Below are positions 43,630 through 52,907 of a stretch of DNA of 64,000 nt, piece after piece. The notes under the pieces were generated by a model that did not search any database, was not told where the DNA came from, and saw only the letters and a list, made by a program, of their open reading frames with translations. The stretch covers positions 1,116,001-1,180,000 of the forward strand of contig NC_018581.1 in NCBI RefSeq assembly GCF_000143885.2. The letters are read 5' to 3'. Source of the DNA: Gordonia sp. KTR9 (GTDB taxonomy: Bacteria > Actinomycetota > Actinomycetes > Mycobacteriales > Mycobacteriaceae). Each line of letters starts with the position of its first letter. The first letter of the stretch is position 1. A program made the position numbers and the translations under genes.

Positions 43630-44169
43630 TCACCGCAGGTCCGCGAGCAACTCGGACAAGATGGAGCGTGCGCGGGAGATGCGACTGCGCACGGTCTGCA
43701 GACCGATGCCCTGCGCCTCGGCGATCTCGGAGTAGCTCAACTCGCCGTAGACGCGCAGCACGAAAGTCGCCCGGTAGGCGTCGGGTACCTGCGACAACGC
43801 TTCGGCGATGCGATCGGACACCACGACCTGCGCGGCGACGTCCAGGTGGCTCATCGGGTCGTGGTCGGCGATGTCATCGGCATCCGTGCGTTTGCGGATG
43901 CGGGCGAGCGCGGCGTTGGAACCGATCCGGTACAGCCAGGTCGACAGCTGCGCGTCGCCCCGGAAGTTGCCGATCGCGCGCCATGCGGCGACGAGTGCGT
44001 CCTGCATCGCGTCCTCGGCGTCGTGCTGGTTGCCGGTGATGCGTAGACAGATGGCCCACAACCGGTCTCGGTGCTGCTCGACGAGCGTGGTGAAGGCTGC
44101 CTGATCTCCGGCGCGGGCGCGTTCGAGAAGATCCGCGCCGGACGGGGATTCGTCGATCAACGACTGCAC
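43630..44169 (-). CDS. ECF RNA polymerase sigma factor
   Basis: A 179-residue sigma factor with region 2 (DAEDAMQDALVAAWRAIGNF, then LSTWLYRIGSN) and region 4 (VPDAYRATFVLRVYGELSYS, then ETVRSR-like QTVRSRISRAR). There is no recognisable zinc anti-sigma gene next to it. GTG 44169 is the start. The upstream gene encodes a strongly acidic protein, and the dynamin/Hsp70 genes are divergent, making them candidate targets. Its actual regulon is not visible. Confidence 0.88.
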   Translation of the reverse strand: MQSLIDESPSGADLLERARAGDQAAFTTLVEQHRDRLWAICLRITGNQHDAEDAMQDALVAAWRAIGNFRGDAQLSTWLYRIGSNAALARIRKRTDADDIADHDPMSHLDVAAQVVVSDRIAEALSQVPDAYRATFVLRVYGELSYSEIAEAQGIGLQTVRSRISRARSILSELLADLR

Positions 44170-44232
44170 CCGCTCATCGTAGGGCCGCCTCCCTGCCGTG
44201 GCAGCGCATCGCGATTTTCGATGCCGCGCTTC

Positions 44233-44598
44233 TCAGAAGTCGTCATCGATCGTCCCGGCCTCGAAGGGATCGTCCACCGAATCCTCGGTTCCGCCGAAGA
44301 CGTCGTCGTCCGGGCCGGACACCGGCTGATCCCCGGCGACGTCGTCCGACAGCGGATCGACGTCGTCGAAGCCGGCGACATCGGCTTCGGATTCGGCGTC
44401 CAGCGGATCCGGACCGGGTGCGGCGGTCAGGTCGGTGGTGAGTTCGTACGACGGGTCGAAGGCGGTGTCGACGGCGGCGTCCCACGCCGCCTCGGGCACG
44501 CTCAGTTCACCGGGTGGATCGGTGTCACGCAGCCATTCCTCGAAGCCGTCCCCGTCGGAACCGCCGTCTTCGAAGCTGTCATCCAGGTTGTCGGTCAT
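44233..44598 (-). CDS. Very acidic small protein
   Basis: A 121-residue, Asp/Glu-rich protein with no signal peptide, membrane segment or recognised domain (MTDNLDDSFEDGGSDGDGFE..., ending AGTIDDDF). It shares acidity with the Asp-repeat protein but lacks its DxDxDG periodicity. It precedes the sigma gene on the same strand and is divergent from the dynamin operon. It could be a disordered binding partner of either. Confidence 0.65.
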   Translation of the reverse strand: MTDNLDDSFEDGGSDGDGFEEWLRDTDPPGELSVPEAAWDAAVDTAFDPSYELTTDLTAAPGPDPLDAESEADVAGFDDVDPLSDDVAGDQPVSGPDDDVFGGTEDSVDDPFEAGTIDDDF

Positions 44599-44803
44599 GG
44601 TCTTCCGCCTCTGCAGGTGTGTCGGTCATCCGATATCTGTACCGCCGGATTCTCCGACGCGCGGGTACTCGACACGGATACTGTCATCCGGTCGACTGCC
44701 GGGCGCCGAGGAGTGATGGAGAATTCTCGGCACGTACCTAGGAGTGCCGCCGAGCCCGGAATGTTCCCACCGGATTCGGAAATGTCTCGGGAGGTCAGAT
44801 CTC

Positions 44804-46198
44804 GTGGAGCAGCGCATGACCGTGCGTGGTCGCGTGGAGCAGTTGCTCGACGAGGTGGGCCCGCTGTCGCCGGACCCCGCGGGACTGCACGCCCTGCGCG
44901 CCCAGCTGGCCGAGCCGCTGACGGTTGCCCTCGTCGGACGTGTGAGTTCGGGCAAGTCGACGCTGCTCAACGCCCTCGTCGGTGACCGTGTCGCCCCGAC
45001 CGACCGCGCCGAGTGCACCCGGGTCGCCGCGCTGTACACCGAGGGCAACCCGCAGCGGGTCGAGGTGATCGGCCTCGACGGCACGGTCACCGAACTCCCC
45101 GGCCCCATGCGCGGCGACCTCGGCCGACCAGCCGAGGAGATCGACCACGCGGTCGTCCACACCCCGTCGCGGTTGCTCCGCGAGCGTTTCCGGGTCATCG
45201 ACACCCCCGGACTGTCGGGGTTCACCGACACCGCCGAGATCGCCACGCGGCGGGTGTTCGGCCGGCAGGGGCGGCTCGCCCGGCCGGACGTCATCCTGTT
45301 CCTGCTCGACGACGCCGCGGGACCGAAGGCCGACGAGGTCGCGTTCCTCGCCGACGCCGGGGCGTCGGCACAGAACACGATCCTGGTGATCTCGCAGGCC
45401 GACCTCATCGCCGCCGACAACCCGATGCTCAAGGCCCAGGAGATCGCGCGCCGGGTGTGGCGGCGGTTCCCGGCGATCGCGGGCGCGGTGGTCGCGGTGT
45501 CGGGGCTGATGGCCGAGGCGGGTGTCTGCGGGGTCACCGAACGCGAGACCGCGCAGATCTCGCGACGCGGGCAGCTCGAGTCGTGGGAGCTGCTGACCAT
45601 CCTCGACGGCGGGATGCCTGCTCCGCCGGGGATCGACGTCGACGAACTGGGCCGGCTCGAGCAACTCGTGGGCACCTACGCGATGGATGCGGGCGGCGAG
45701 ATCGCGCGGCAGGGCGCGAGGGCCTATTGCGAATGGCTGCACCGAGTTTCGGGTATCGATGAGTTGCGACTGGCGATCGGGCGGCGATTCCTCGCGGTCG
45801 GCGACATCCTCAAGGCCCGCACCGTTCTGGCCGCACTGCGCGAGTCCGCCTACCGCAGTGCGCGCCGCGACGCCTTCCTGGAGGCCATCGACGAGGCCGA
45901 GACGTCACCCGCGCTGCACCGGCTTCGCGAGGTCACCGCGCTCGAGGCCCTCGCCCGGTGGCAGCCCGACAGCGAACTGGTCGGTGAGCTCAACCTCGTG
46001 GTCGCGAGTCGCGATGTGCGCGTGCTGCTGTCGCTGCCGCCGAACGCCGCGCCACCTCAGATCGCCGACGCCGCGCGGCAGCGGGCCACCGACTGCCGGT
46101 CGAGGCGTGCCTTCGCGGCGACGTCGGCGGAACGGGAGGCGCTGCTGGTCCTCGAGCAGACCTATCAACTCATCCGGCGCGGACTGTGGGTCAACTGA
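44804..46198 (+). CDS. Dynamin-like GTPase, IniC-like
   Basis: A 464-residue GTPase: G1 GRVSSGKS (45-52), a switch region with RAECTRVAALY, G3 DTPGLSG, G4 SQAD. A helical half follows without an obvious membrane hairpin. Size and order resemble mycobacterial IniC. GTG 44804 has GGGAGG nine bases upstream; ATG 44816 is the alternative. It is followed 27 bp later by a second dynamin-like gene, and paired dynamins typically form hetero-oligomers that remodel membranes. Confidence 0.85.
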   Translation: MEQRMTVRGRVEQLLDEVGPLSPDPAGLHALRAQLAEPLTVALVGRVSSGKSTLLNALVGDRVAPTDRAECTRVAALYTEGNPQRVEVIGLDGTVTELPGPMRGDLGRPAEEIDHAVVHTPSRLLRERFRVIDTPGLSGFTDTAEIATRRVFGRQGRLARPDVILFLLDDAAGPKADEVAFLADAGASAQNTILVISQADLIAADNPMLKAQEIARRVWRRFPAIAGAVVAVSGLMAEAGVCGVTERETAQISRRGQLESWELLTILDGGMPAPPGIDVDELGRLEQLVGTYAMDAGGEIARQGARAYCEWLHRVSGIDELRLAIGRRFLAVGDILKARTVLAALRESAYRSARRDAFLEAIDEAETSPALHRLREVTALEALARWQPDSELVGELNLVVASRDVRVLLSLPPNAAPPQIADAARQRATDCRSRRAFAATSAEREALLVLEQTYQLIRRGLWVN

Positions 46199-46225
46199 CG
46201 CGATGGCGAACGAGGAGAGCAGACA

Positions 46226-48043
46226 GTGACTTCCAAGGAACCCGCCGCGCCCGAGGCGGTGTTGCAGACGGCGGTCGGTGCGCTGCGCAAGCACGGTGAG
46301 GACGCGATCGCCGACCGCGCTCTTCGCGTCCGCGACCGGCCGGCGCCGCAGGGCACCGTGGTGGTCATCGGTGAGGTCAGCCGGGGCAAGAGCTCACTGG
46401 TGAACACCCTTCTCGGGGTGAACGGACTCGCGCCTGTCGACACCGAGATCACCACGTCGGTCTATGTCCGGTACACCCCCGCCACCGACGACCTGCCGGC
46501 CGGGACGGCCCTCGTCGAGTTCCCCGGCGCCGCGCACCGCATCCCGGCGACCGAGCTCGCCGACTGGGTGACCGTCGGCGGGCGTTACGCGGCCGGCGTC
46601 CCCGCGGAACGTCTCGCGCCCGGCACGCCCATCGATTCCGTTCTCGTGCCCCCGGTCTCGGCGCGCGTGGGGGTCGACGCCGCGCTGCTGCCCGGGGTCA
46701 CCGTCGTCGACACGCCCGGTGTCGGGTCGCTGGTCCCCGAACACGTCGAGGCCGCCGTCAGCGCGGCTCGCGGAGCGTCGGTGCTGGTGATGGTGTGTGA
46801 TGCGACCGCACCGCTGAGCGCGCCCGAACTCGACTTCCTGCGCAGCGTCAGCGAGGAGGTCGCCTCGGTGGTGCTGGTGGTCACCAAGACCGACCTCGTG
46901 ATGCGCCAGTGGCGGACGATCGTGGCCGAGAACCGAAAACTCATCGGCGCCAACGCCCCTCGGTTCGCCCACATCCCGATCATCGGCGTGTCCAACCGCA
47001 TCGCCGCGCAGGCCGCGGCGATCACCGATCCCGATCGTCGCGAACGGGCGCTCGCGGCGTCGGGCGTCGGAGAACTCGTCGACGCCCTGAGCCCGCTGGT
47101 CCGCGAGGGTGCCGCATCCCCGGTGCGCAACGCGCTGCAGCTGACCTTCGCCGGACTCGACGACGTCCGCACCCGCCTCGTCCTGGAGATGAAGGCCGCC
47201 ACCGCGACCCCCGCCGAACGTGCCGACATCGCAGCCGAGCGGGACCGTCTCCAGCGCCTCAAGGATCGCCGCCGGGAGTGGCGGGCGCGCCTCACGCAAG
47301 ACATCACCGCGGCGTCGCTGCGCACCGACGATCTCATGCGCGACCGCTTCGACACACTGCTCGGCCAATGGTCCACGCGCATCGACAAGCTCCGCTTCTA
47401 CGAACCGCACCGGGCGGGTCAGGAGCTGATCGCGCAGATGACCGTCGACCTCGAGGCCGCGGCCCGCGAGGTGAGCGCGTCGTTCGTCGCCGGCATCGAG
47501 CGGATCGCCGATGCGCTGTTCGCCGACGCCGCCATCTCCGACGAGCTCGTCGGGCAGATCGCCGGCAGCGCGGGAGAGCTCAAGCTCCGTGAGCAGGAGA
47601 AGATCTCGCCGTGGAAGAACATGGTCGACCCGATCCTGCTGTCCATCGTGGCCGCGGGCGGGCCGCTGGCGATCATCCCGGTGGTCAACGTCGTCGCGGT
47701 GCCGGTGTGGGCGGGTGTGGTCGTCGGGTTCCGAGCGTCGAAGGTCGGCAAGGAGAACCACCGCAAGTGGCTGACGAAAGCGGTCAACGACATGAAGGCC
47801 GACGTGCGGTCCCAGCTGCAGTCGATCAAGGCGCAGGCGAGCGGCGACCTGCAGATCGCCTACGACGAACTGCTCGAGAAGCTGCTGGCCGAGTCGACCA
47901 AGATCATCAACGACGCCGCGGCCGAGTCCAAGAAGTCCGCGGCCGAACGCGAGAAGACCGCCGCGGATCTCCGCAATCAGATCGTCGCCGTGGACAACGT
48001 GCGCAAGTCGATCGCCCGCGTTCTTCGAGCGCCCGCCGGATGA
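46226..48043 (+). CDS. Dynamin-like GTPase, IniA-like
   Basis: A 605-residue GTPase with G1 GEVSRGKSS (49-57), G3 DTPGVGS, G4 TKTD. A long helical stalk follows, then a hydrophobic hairpin (about 465-500: DPILLSIVAAGG, then LAIIPVVNVVAVPVWAGVVV) and coiled-coil helices. The hairpin is the likely membrane paddle, as in IniA. GTG 46226 follows GAGGAG. Mycobacterial iniBAC responds to cell-wall inhibitors and performs membrane fission; a similar role is inferred. Confidence 0.87.
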   Translation: MTSKEPAAPEAVLQTAVGALRKHGEDAIADRALRVRDRPAPQGTVVVIGEVSRGKSSLVNTLLGVNGLAPVDTEITTSVYVRYTPATDDLPAGTALVEFPGAAHRIPATELADWVTVGGRYAAGVPAERLAPGTPIDSVLVPPVSARVGVDAALLPGVTVVDTPGVGSLVPEHVEAAVSAARGASVLVMVCDATAPLSAPELDFLRSVSEEVASVVLVVTKTDLVMRQWRTIVAENRKLIGANAPRFAHIPIIGVSNRIAAQAAAITDPDRRERALAASGVGELVDALSPLVREGAASPVRNALQLTFAGLDDVRTRLVLEMKAATATPAERADIAAERDRLQRLKDRRREWRARLTQDITAASLRTDDLMRDRFDTLLGQWSTRIDKLRFYEPHRAGQELIAQMTVDLEAAAREVSASFVAGIERIADALFADAAISDELVGQIAGSAGELKLREQEKISPWKNMVDPILLSIVAAGGPLAIIPVVNVVAVPVWAGVVVGFRASKVGKENHRKWLTKAVNDMKADVRSQLQSIKAQASGDLQIAYDELLEKLLAESTKIINDAAAESKKSAAEREKTAADLRNQIVAVDNVRKSIARVLRAPAG

Positions 48044-48088
48044 ATACCGGTGTCGTGTGCAACGATTTGCACCTGAGGAGGTGGCCAC

Positions 48089-49891
48089 GTGGCGCAGGAG
48101 AGCAGGCGGCGACTGTGTATCGACTTCGGCACCAGCAACACTGCGGCCGCATATCGGGTCGGGCTGGGTGAGCCGGTCATCGTGCCGCTCGGGCAGGGCG
48201 GACCCGCGATGCCCTCGGCGGTGTTCGCCGGCGACGCGTCCATCGTCGTCGGTCACGAGGCGGTGCTGCGAAGGCTGCAGGCCCCCGACGCCTTCGAGGA
48301 CACCCCGAAGTCGCGGATCGACGACGGCGAGATCGAACTCGGCGACCGGTTCTGGCCGGTCGAGGATCTGATCGGCGCCGTGCTGCGGCACGTGCACCGG
48401 ACCGCATTGCGCCACAGCGGACTGCCCGGGTTCGACTCGATCGTCCTGACGCATCCGGACCGCTGGAGCGAGCGGCGCAAGAACGTCCTCCGACGCGCGG
48501 CCCAGCGCGCCGGCATCCCCGCCGACACTCTGCGAATCGCCTCCGAATCACTGGCTGCCGCTTGGTATTACGTCTACCGCGGGCACGACGTCAGCGGCGA
48601 CGAACGGATGTGCGTCTTCGACTTCGGCGCCGGCACCTGCGATGTGGCGGTCCTCGTCCGCGACGGTGCCGAGGGATTCACCGTCACCGGGTCGGGCGGC
48701 GACAACCACCTCGGCGGCCGGGACCTCGACGCCCGGATGATCCGCTGGGTGCACGACGAAGCCGCCGAACTCGATCCCGACCTCCCGGGCCGGCTCCGCG
48801 CCCCGGCGGCCGCGATCGCCCTCGCCGACCGGGTGCGGGCGGCGAAGGAAGCGCTGTCCGACACCGCGCAGGCCGTCATCGAACTCCCCGGTACCCGGCA
48901 CACGCTGCTGCTGACCCGACGCGAGTTCGAAGCGATGATCGGGCCGTTCGTGGAACGGGCCGTCGAGCTGACCCGGGATGCGATCGCCCGCGCCGACGCC
49001 GCGGGCACCGGACCCAACGGACCCGTCATCGTCTACGTCACGGGCGGGACCAGCAGCATCCCGATGTTGCAGTCCGCGCTGTCGTCGGTGGGTCGCGTCG
49101 CCCGGATCGGTGACCCGAAGGTCGTCGTCGCGCAGGGGGGCCTCCTCCGCTCGACCAATGTCGTCCCCGGCATCGACACCGACAAGGTCGGGACCGGGAT
49201 GTGGGCTCGTCGTGTCGCGTTCCCGTCGCTGCCGGCCGGCTCGGTGATCGCCGGTGTCTCGGCACGCGACGGGCAGATCGTGCGAGCAGGGGAGCCCCTG
49301 GCCACGGTCGACTCCCCGGCCGGGCGGGTGACGATCGACGCGCCGGTGGCGGGCACGCTGCACGGCCTCGACCTGCGGCCGGGGGCCGCCGTCCAGCCGG
49401 GCGCGGTGTTCGGGGCCGTCGGTCCGGCCGACCTACGACCCGACCAGTGGTCCCGGTTGCACCGGATGCCTGCCGGGACCTCGCCCGTACGGGGCCGGCC
49501 CGGTTCCGTGCCACCCGCGCAACAGCCCGTTTCCGCGCAGCCCGTTCCGCCCCAGCCTGTTCCGGTGCAGCCTGTCATCGCCCAGCCTGTTTCGGCCCGG
49601 CCTCTTTCGGCCCCGCCCGTTCCGGCCCAACCGGTTGCGGCCCAGCCCGTTTCCGCGCAACCTGTTGCGCAGCCGGAGAAGGTGAACGGGTTCGGCCTGG
49701 CGGGGTTGATCGTGGGCATTCTCGGCTTCCCGTTGTGCCTGGGCACGGTCGTCGGCCTGGTGCTCACGGTCGTGGGGATCACCCGCGCCGGCGGCCGGCG
49801 TGACGCCCTGACCACGACGGCGCTCGTGGTCAACATCCTCGGCGCCGTCGCCTGGGTGGCCTTCGTCATCTGGGCGGTCGTCAGCGGCTGA
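48089..49891 (+). CDS. Membrane-anchored Hsp70-type ATPase fused to a lipoyl-like barrel
   Basis: A 600-residue protein with four parts. Residues 1-365 are an Hsp70 actin-fold ATPase (IDFGTSNTAAAY, VFDFGAGTCDVAVL, VTGGTSSIPML). Residues about 383-448 resemble a biotinyl/lipoyl barrel (SARDGQIVRAGEPLATVDSP, then APVAGTL) that lacks the modified lysine. Residues 475-530 are about nine QPV repeats. Residues 535-600 hold two membrane helices of DUF4190 type. The peptide-binding domain of DnaK is absent. GAGGAGG precedes GTG 48089. It follows the two dynamins and is probably co-transcribed. Confidence 0.85.
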   Translation: MAQESRRRLCIDFGTSNTAAAYRVGLGEPVIVPLGQGGPAMPSAVFAGDASIVVGHEAVLRRLQAPDAFEDTPKSRIDDGEIELGDRFWPVEDLIGAVLRHVHRTALRHSGLPGFDSIVLTHPDRWSERRKNVLRRAAQRAGIPADTLRIASESLAAAWYYVYRGHDVSGDERMCVFDFGAGTCDVAVLVRDGAEGFTVTGSGGDNHLGGRDLDARMIRWVHDEAAELDPDLPGRLRAPAAAIALADRVRAAKEALSDTAQAVIELPGTRHTLLLTRREFEAMIGPFVERAVELTRDAIARADAAGTGPNGPVIVYVTGGTSSIPMLQSALSSVGRVARIGDPKVVVAQGGLLRSTNVVPGIDTDKVGTGMWARRVAFPSLPAGSVIAGVSARDGQIVRAGEPLATVDSPAGRVTIDAPVAGTLHGLDLRPGAAVQPGAVFGAVGPADLRPDQWSRLHRMPAGTSPVRGRPGSVPPAQQPVSAQPVPPQPVPVQPVIAQPVSARPLSAPPVPAQPVAAQPVSAQPVAQPEKVNGFGLAGLIVGILGFPLCLGTVVGLVLTVVGITRAGGRRDALTTTALVVNILGAVAWVAFVIWAVVSG

Positions 49892-49921
49892 CGCACCCGA
49901 CGCTCGACGAAGCGGCGTCGA

Positions 49922-50566
49922 TCAGGGATGGCTGTCGATGTCGAATTGACGCCACTCGGCGTCCCACCGCCGTGACCGGTGGTGATCGGCGACCGCACGG
50001 ACGAGCACGGTCGAGCCCCACCACCCGAGCACGACGAACATCCCCACCCCGGTCCCGGCGATCAGACCCTCCATCACGGCATCGGTGGTGGTCACAGGCG
50101 GGTCCGCCACCGAGCCGGAGTCGTCGAGCCAGACGACGCGCACCCGGCCGACGGAGTCGAGCGGCTCGGCGTCGACGGCGGCCGTGAGCCGATGGCCGTT
50201 CGGGTCCTGCCACGCCACGGTGGTGTAGTCGGAGTCCGGGCCGGCACCGTTCTGGTCGAGGCTGTCTTGGATGACCTTGTCCTGGATGTGGCTGGGCTGA
50301 TCGCTCTGGTCGCCGCTGCCCTGGCCCGATGTGCGAATGATCGTCGCGCTCACCGAATGTCGCGGTTCCTGATTCTCGGCCGCCGTCTTGTGTGCCGCGT
50401 AGGTGTCGCCGCCGACGGTCAGGGCGATCATCACACCCGCGACGGCGGCCAGCCACAGCATCACCAGGGTCACGGTTTCCAGACGGTCCCCGCGACGGAC
50501 CAGACCGTTCGACGATGCGTGCATGACACGCCAGCTGTGGAGTTCGCGGGCGAGGAATCGCAGCAT
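49922..50566 (-). CDS. Rv1733c-type membrane protein
   Basis: A 214-residue protein with two membrane helices (about 33-52 and 164-188) around an extracytoplasmic domain of about 110 residues. The beginning LVRRGDRLETVTLVMLWLAA is the family signature of the Rv1733c group, a DosR-regulated latency antigen in M. tuberculosis. GGAGGG precedes the ATG. It is convergent with the Hsp70 fusion. The biochemical function is unknown. Confidence 0.78.
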   Translation of the reverse strand: MLRFLARELHSWRVMHASSNGLVRRGDRLETVTLVMLWLAAVAGVMIALTVGGDTYAAHKTAAENQEPRHSVSATIIRTSGQGSGDQSDQPSHIQDKVIQDSLDQNGAGPDSDYTTVAWQDPNGHRLTAAVDAEPLDSVGRVRVVWLDDSGSVADPPVTTTDAVMEGLIAGTGVGMFVVLGWWGSTVLVRAVADHHRSRRWDAEWRQFDIDSHP

Positions 50567-50835
50567 GTCGCCCTCCTGATGCCGGTCGCCCTTTACATGG
50601 TCGTTGCAAGCGGACCGCCGGGACAGGGCCTTTGGTCCCTATGCGGGCGTCGAACCCGGCAAGTTCAGTCGTTCGACTCACATACGGCCCGAACTCCGCG
50701 TATCGTCAGCTTGCGCCGACCGGCCTACATCACGTGGGGGTGCCGGGGCGTAGGGGGTCGACTCGAGGGGCACCGATCGTGCTCGTCGTCGTGTTCATGA
50801 TCGTCACTGTTCATGGTCTATGTGGAGGGGTTCAG

Positions 50836-51570
50836 TTGACCAGCGTTTTGTCTGTGCGCGCGTCGAGACGCGGTACGCGCACGTTTCTCACGTCGTCGGC
50901 GATCGTCGAGGCGATCGACATCGAGGAGTCGATCGTCCTGTCCGGGTACGCGGCGCTCGCCGAGGACTCCGCGGTGTTCGGGGTGACCGCCGATCTCGTG
51001 CCCGAGATCGACGCCGCGCTTCGACGGCACCAGGCGATCGTTGCTCGCCTGCGGTTGATGCACGCCGAAGCGGTTGCCGCGGAACAGGTTCCGTCACCGC
51101 ACGATGAGGCGCTCGCCGTCCTGGGGCTGACCGGGCCAGGGCACGACGCCGACCTGACCGATGTCGCGACGTCTGAGCCGGTGCGGGCATACCGCGCCGC
51201 CGTCTCGCGACCCGACCATGATGACCGGCGCCCGACGCTGGTCGCCGTCGCCTACCTGGTTGCCGCGGCGCATGCGCTGACCGACCCGACGAACTGCGGA
51301 ACTGCCTCTCCGGCACTCAATCTCATGCCGCCGCCGCTCCATCGGGATCGCGCCCTCGTGGAGCAGGTGCTGCGCTGCGTGGTCGCGAAGGCCGACCCCG
51401 CCGCGCGCGCCGAGTTCACCGACCACATCATCGCCGCGAGTGCGGCCTTCGCCCAGGCCGGTCACGGCTCCGACCGACGGCTGTCGGTGCTGCGCTACAA
51501 CCCACACTCGTTGCGCACCGCGTGCCGGTCGGGGGGTCTGGGCGAGGTCGACGTCCGTATCGCCGGCTGA
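50836..51570 (+). CDS. Protein of unknown function
   Basis: About 244 residues from TTG 50836, which has GGAGGGG six bases upstream; the frame is open back to 50632, but the extra residues look random. The protein is Ala-rich and helical (AIVEAIDIEESIVLSGYAAL, DAALRRHQAIVARLRLMHAE), with no signal peptide or membrane helix. I do not recognise the family. It lies between the divergent Rv1733c-type gene and a DinB polymerase, 54 bp before the latter. The 50567-50835 interval upstream holds no recognised element. Confidence 0.6.
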   Translation: MTSVLSVRASRRGTRTFLTSSAIVEAIDIEESIVLSGYAALAEDSAVFGVTADLVPEIDAALRRHQAIVARLRLMHAEAVAAEQVPSPHDEALAVLGLTGPGHDADLTDVATSEPVRAYRAAVSRPDHDDRRPTLVAVAYLVAAAHALTDPTNCGTASPALNLMPPPLHRDRALVEQVLRCVVAKADPAARAEFTDHIIAASAAFAQAGHGSDRRLSVLRYNPHSLRTACRSGGLGEVDVRIAG

Positions 51571-51624
51571 TCGGACCGGATCGCCGGGTGATCCCGGCGA
51601 CGCTCGGGGATTACCCTGGGCGGC

Positions 51625-52758
51625 GTGACCACTTCGGTTCCGCAGCGCTATCGGTGGCTGCTGCACGTCGACCTCGACCAGTTCCAGGTCGCGGTCGAGC
51701 GGCTGAGGGCCCCGGAACTCGTCGGGGTGCCGGTGATCGTCGGCGGCAACGGCGATCCGACGGAGGCGCGCAAGGTGGTCACCTGCGCGTCGTATGAGGC
51801 GCGCGACGTGGGCGTGCGTGCGGGTATGCCGCTGCGGGCAGCGCACCGCAAGTTGCCGGACGCGGTGTACCTGCCGCTCGACATGAGTGCCTACGACGCC
51901 GCGTCGGCCGACGTCATGGACGTCTTGCGCGCCACCGGCCATCCGGTCGAGGTCTGGGGCTGGGACGAGGCGTATCTCGGTGTGAGTGCGCGCGGCGCGG
52001 AGGTCGATCCCTTGGACGACGAGGCCGTCGTCGACCTCGCCGAACGGATCCGGTCGGAGATCCTCGACCGGTGCGGGCTCACGAGTTGCGTCGGCATCAG
52101 CGACAACAAACAGCGCGCCAAGATGGCCACCGGGTTCGCCAAACGTCCGCCGGCCACCACTCCCGGTGACGCCGTCGACGCCCCGCGCGTCTTCCTGCTC
52201 GACGACCGTAACTGGTTGGACCTGATGGGGGACAGGCCGACTCGCGACCTGTGGAGCGTGGGACCGAAGACGTCGGCCAAACTCGCTGCCGCCGGGGTCG
52301 ACACGGTGACCGAGCTGATCGCCGCCCCGCGCGAGGACCTGATCGCCACTTTCGGACCGCACCAGGGCAATTGGCTGTACGTCCTCTGTCGCGGCGGCGG
52401 CGATTCGGCCATCACCGCCGAACCGTATCTGGCCCGTTCGCATTCCAAGTCCCGGACCTTCGCGACCGATCTCGCCGACGCCACCGAGATGCGCGCCGCC
52501 GCCGCCGAACTCCTGCGTGAGTTGCTCGATCAGGTGGTCGGCGAGGAGCGGTTGCCCTTCCGCGTCGCGGTGACCGTCCGCACCACGTCGTTCTACACCC
52601 GCACCAAGTCGCGCAAGCTCCCGGCGCCGAGCCTCGACTACGACGAGCTGGAGTCGGTGGTTGCCGACCTGCTCGGCAGATTCGACATCGACCGCCCGGT
52701 CCGCCTGCTGGGCGTGCGCCTGGACCTGGTGACCGACGACGCCCCCACTGCTCCCTGA
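51625..52758 (+). CDS. Y-family DNA polymerase, DinB2-type
   Basis: A 377-residue polymerase: LHVDLDQF (Asp16, Asp18), SYEARDVGVRAGMP, and WGWDEAYL (Asp114, Glu115) give the three catalytic acids; the little-finger domain follows residue 245. The residue after the DQF motif, Gln21, is at the sugar steric-gate position that is Phe or Tyr in classical DinB and Leu in mycobacterial DinB2. It is a translesion polymerase. The final residues DAPTAP and the stop are supplied by the dispersed repeat that begins here. Confidence 0.88.
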   Translation: MTTSVPQRYRWLLHVDLDQFQVAVERLRAPELVGVPVIVGGNGDPTEARKVVTCASYEARDVGVRAGMPLRAAHRKLPDAVYLPLDMSAYDAASADVMDVLRATGHPVEVWGWDEAYLGVSARGAEVDPLDDEAVVDLAERIRSEILDRCGLTSCVGISDNKQRAKMATGFAKRPPATTPGDAVDAPRVFLLDDRNWLDLMGDRPTRDLWSVGPKTSAKLAAAGVDTVTELIAAPREDLIATFGPHQGNWLYVLCRGGGDSAITAEPYLARSHSKSRTFATDLADATEMRAAAAELLRELLDQVVGEERLPFRVAVTVRTTSFYTRTKSRKLPAPSLDYDELESVVADLLGRFDIDRPVRLLGVRLDLVTDDAPTAP

Positions 52759-52903
52759 GAGGACGCCCCCACTGCTCCCTGAGGTGCGAGGAGCGCAAGC
52801 GACGACGCCTCCACTGCTCCCTGAGGTGCGAGGAGCGCAGGCGAGGACGCCTCCACTGCTCCCTGAGGTGCGAGGAGCGCAAGCGACGAGCCTCGAAGGG
52901 CGC
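52746..52903. repeat. Dispersed repeat block, tandem 42-bp units
   Basis: ACTGCTCCCTGA starts four units; the first is short, and the next three contain CTGAGGTGCGAGGAGCGCA at a 42-bp period, the last ending GACGAGCCTCGAAGGGC. The block starts inside the last codons of the polymerase gene and ends 4 bp before the stop of the convergent phosphodiesterase gene, so it exactly fills the intergenic gap. Confidence 0.88.
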
Positions 52904-52907
52904 GCCC

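Noticed and set aside
48089..49891. Biotin or lipoyl carrier function for the Hsp70 fusion
   Set aside because: The barrel-like segment lacks the lysine that would be modified.
52746..52903. Possible CRISPR array (regular 42-bp period)
   Set aside because: Units are tandem copies with no distinct spacers, no cas genes are nearby, and the same sequence is dispersed elsewhere.
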